Assembly (NCBI RefSeq): GCF_013393905.1 | Contig: NZ_CP040272.1 | Location: 186,001-250,000 of the forward strand | Direction: 5' to 3' | Source of the DNA: Nostoc sp. C052 | GTDB lineage: Bacteria > Cyanobacteriota > Cyanobacteriia > Cyanobacteriales > Nostocaceae | Length of the DNA: 64,000 nucleotides | Shown: one piece after another, positions 63,535 through 64,000 of the stretch | Numbering within the stretch: position 1 is the first letter of the stretch | Layout of the letters: the number at the start of each line of letters is the position of its first letter | The notes under the pieces: model-generated | Database searches by the model: none | Told to the model about the DNA's origin: nothing | What the model saw: only the letters and a program-made list of their open reading frames with translations | Made by a program: the position numbers and the translations under genes

Positions 63535-64000
63535 ATGCATCGTCGTTGGCTCTTATCTGCTTTAGCAATTTTGTTGAGTATAGTTTTAGTTGCTTGCACC
63601 ACTGCAAATACTCAGCAACCACAAACCAAAGTGGAAAATAGCGCTGAGGCGACTAACACAAACTCTCAACAATTATCAAAAGGCTCGGCAAAAAGAGTTG
63701 TTGCTCTTTCTTCTCTTTCTGCTGATATTATCTTTCGACTCGAACCAACAAAAATTGTTGGAATTACTGGTAGTAGATTATTTAAGAATGACTCAAGATT
63801 CAAGGATATTCCCCGCGTTAGTGAAGGTCAAAGTCCGCCAAATTTAGAGAAAGTGGTAGCACTCAAACCAGATTTAGTTATTGGTGCTGAAGGTTTTTCT
63901 AACATTCCAATTCAAAAACTTCAGCAGCTAGGAATTGCAACTTTGCTCACTAAGGTGAATAGCTGGGAATCTCTAGAAGAACTTACTAAAAAACTGGCTG
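63535..64000 (+). CDS. Iron-siderophore/cobalamin-type ABC substrate-binding lipoprotein (partial, C-terminus outside window)
   Basis: The frame starts at ATG 63535 and is open to the window end (155 residues). It begins MHRRWLLSALAILLSIVLVAC with a lipobox LVAC, then a Thr/Asn/Gln-rich linker and a type-III binding-protein domain (KRVVALSSLSADIIFRLEPTKIVGITG, EGQSPPNLEKVVALKPDLVIGAEGF, LQQLGIATLLT). The class binds ferric siderophores, haem or cobalamin outside the inner membrane. The gene follows polA by 26 bp but is probably independent. The ATPase at 44086 is of the matching class, but linkage is not shown. Confidence 0.88.
   Translation, partial: MHRRWLLSALAILLSIVLVACTTANTQQPQTKVENSAEATNTNSQQLSKGSAKRVVALSSLSADIIFRLEPTKIVGITGSRLFKNDSRFKDIPRVSEGQSPPNLEKVVALKPDLVIGAEGFSNIPIQKLQQLGIATLLTKVNSWESLEELTKKLA

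Overview
The window comes from a heterocyst-forming, Nostoc-like filamentous cyanobacterium. The evidence is very frequent GCGATCGC-type (HIP1) octamers, short tandem heptad repeats between genes, a DevH-type regulator, NdhF1, a pixG-H-I-J-L phototaxis operon with cyanobacteriochrome GAF domains, and a PEP-CTERM protein. All calls come from reading the sequence and from memory of protein families; no database search was run.

Region 1 (1-5.8 kb) is a sugar-uptake block on the minus strand: the N-terminal part of a sugar/proton symporter (glcP-like), then an RbsC-like permease, an RbsA-like double ATPase and two tandem lipoprotein binding proteins (frtC, frtB, frtA2, frtA1-like).

Region 2 (6.7-14.7 kb) is the most interesting part. 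It holds a myo-inositol oxygenase, a gluconokinase, a LacI regulator, a uronate isomerase, an SDR resembling fructuronate reductase, and a LarA-superfamily protein that keeps the cofactor lysine and its two flanking histidines. Read together they give a route from myo-inositol through glucuronate, fructuronate, mannonate and gluconate to 6-phosphogluconate, entering the oxidative pentose phosphate pathway without mannonate dehydratase or a KDG step. Near-identical palindromic operators (TGCACACGTGTGCA type) lie before the oxygenase and the LacI gene, so these genes look like one regulon. A broken nickel-exporter-like gene and a small conserved cyanobacterial protein sit inside the block.

Region 3 (14.9-23.2 kb) has tmk, small membrane and exported proteins, an SLH-domain glycoside-hydrolase-like protein, an incomplete polyamine transporter (potD, potB) and a Uma2-type nuclease. 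Region 4 (23.2-33.3 kb) is a phototaxis operon on the minus strand, pixG-pixH-pixI-pixJ-(four-helix-bundle gene)-pixL. PixJ has one plain and three bilin-type GAF domains. A repeat-filled gap of about 1.2 kb follows.

Region 5 (34.5-49 kb) carries murQ, a DUF3110 protein, a giant TamB-like protein with 70-residue internal repeats, an orphan sugar permease, a GIY-YIG protein, an iron-type ABC ATPase, ndhF1, a thioredoxin and an NnrU/Z-ISO-like protein. Region 6 (49.2-56.8 kb) runs from rbcR to devH and encloses a Ser/Thr kinase followed by three periplasmic-binding-protein-like proteins that share an MSQKNE start and one membrane anchor but have no permease; this may be an undescribed sensing module. 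Region 7 (57.1-64 kb) has a stand-alone DALR-domain protein, a probable small RNA of the Yfr2 type, a Cof-type HAD phosphatase, a PEP-CTERM protein, polA and the start of an iron-siderophore-type binding lipoprotein cut by the window edge.

Dispersed repeats are common: one 113-bp near-identical inverted pair about 9 kb apart, a TIR-bounded 138-bp element, and purine-rich tracts that have entered two reading frames. I saw no tRNA, rRNA, CRISPR array or intact insertion sequence.
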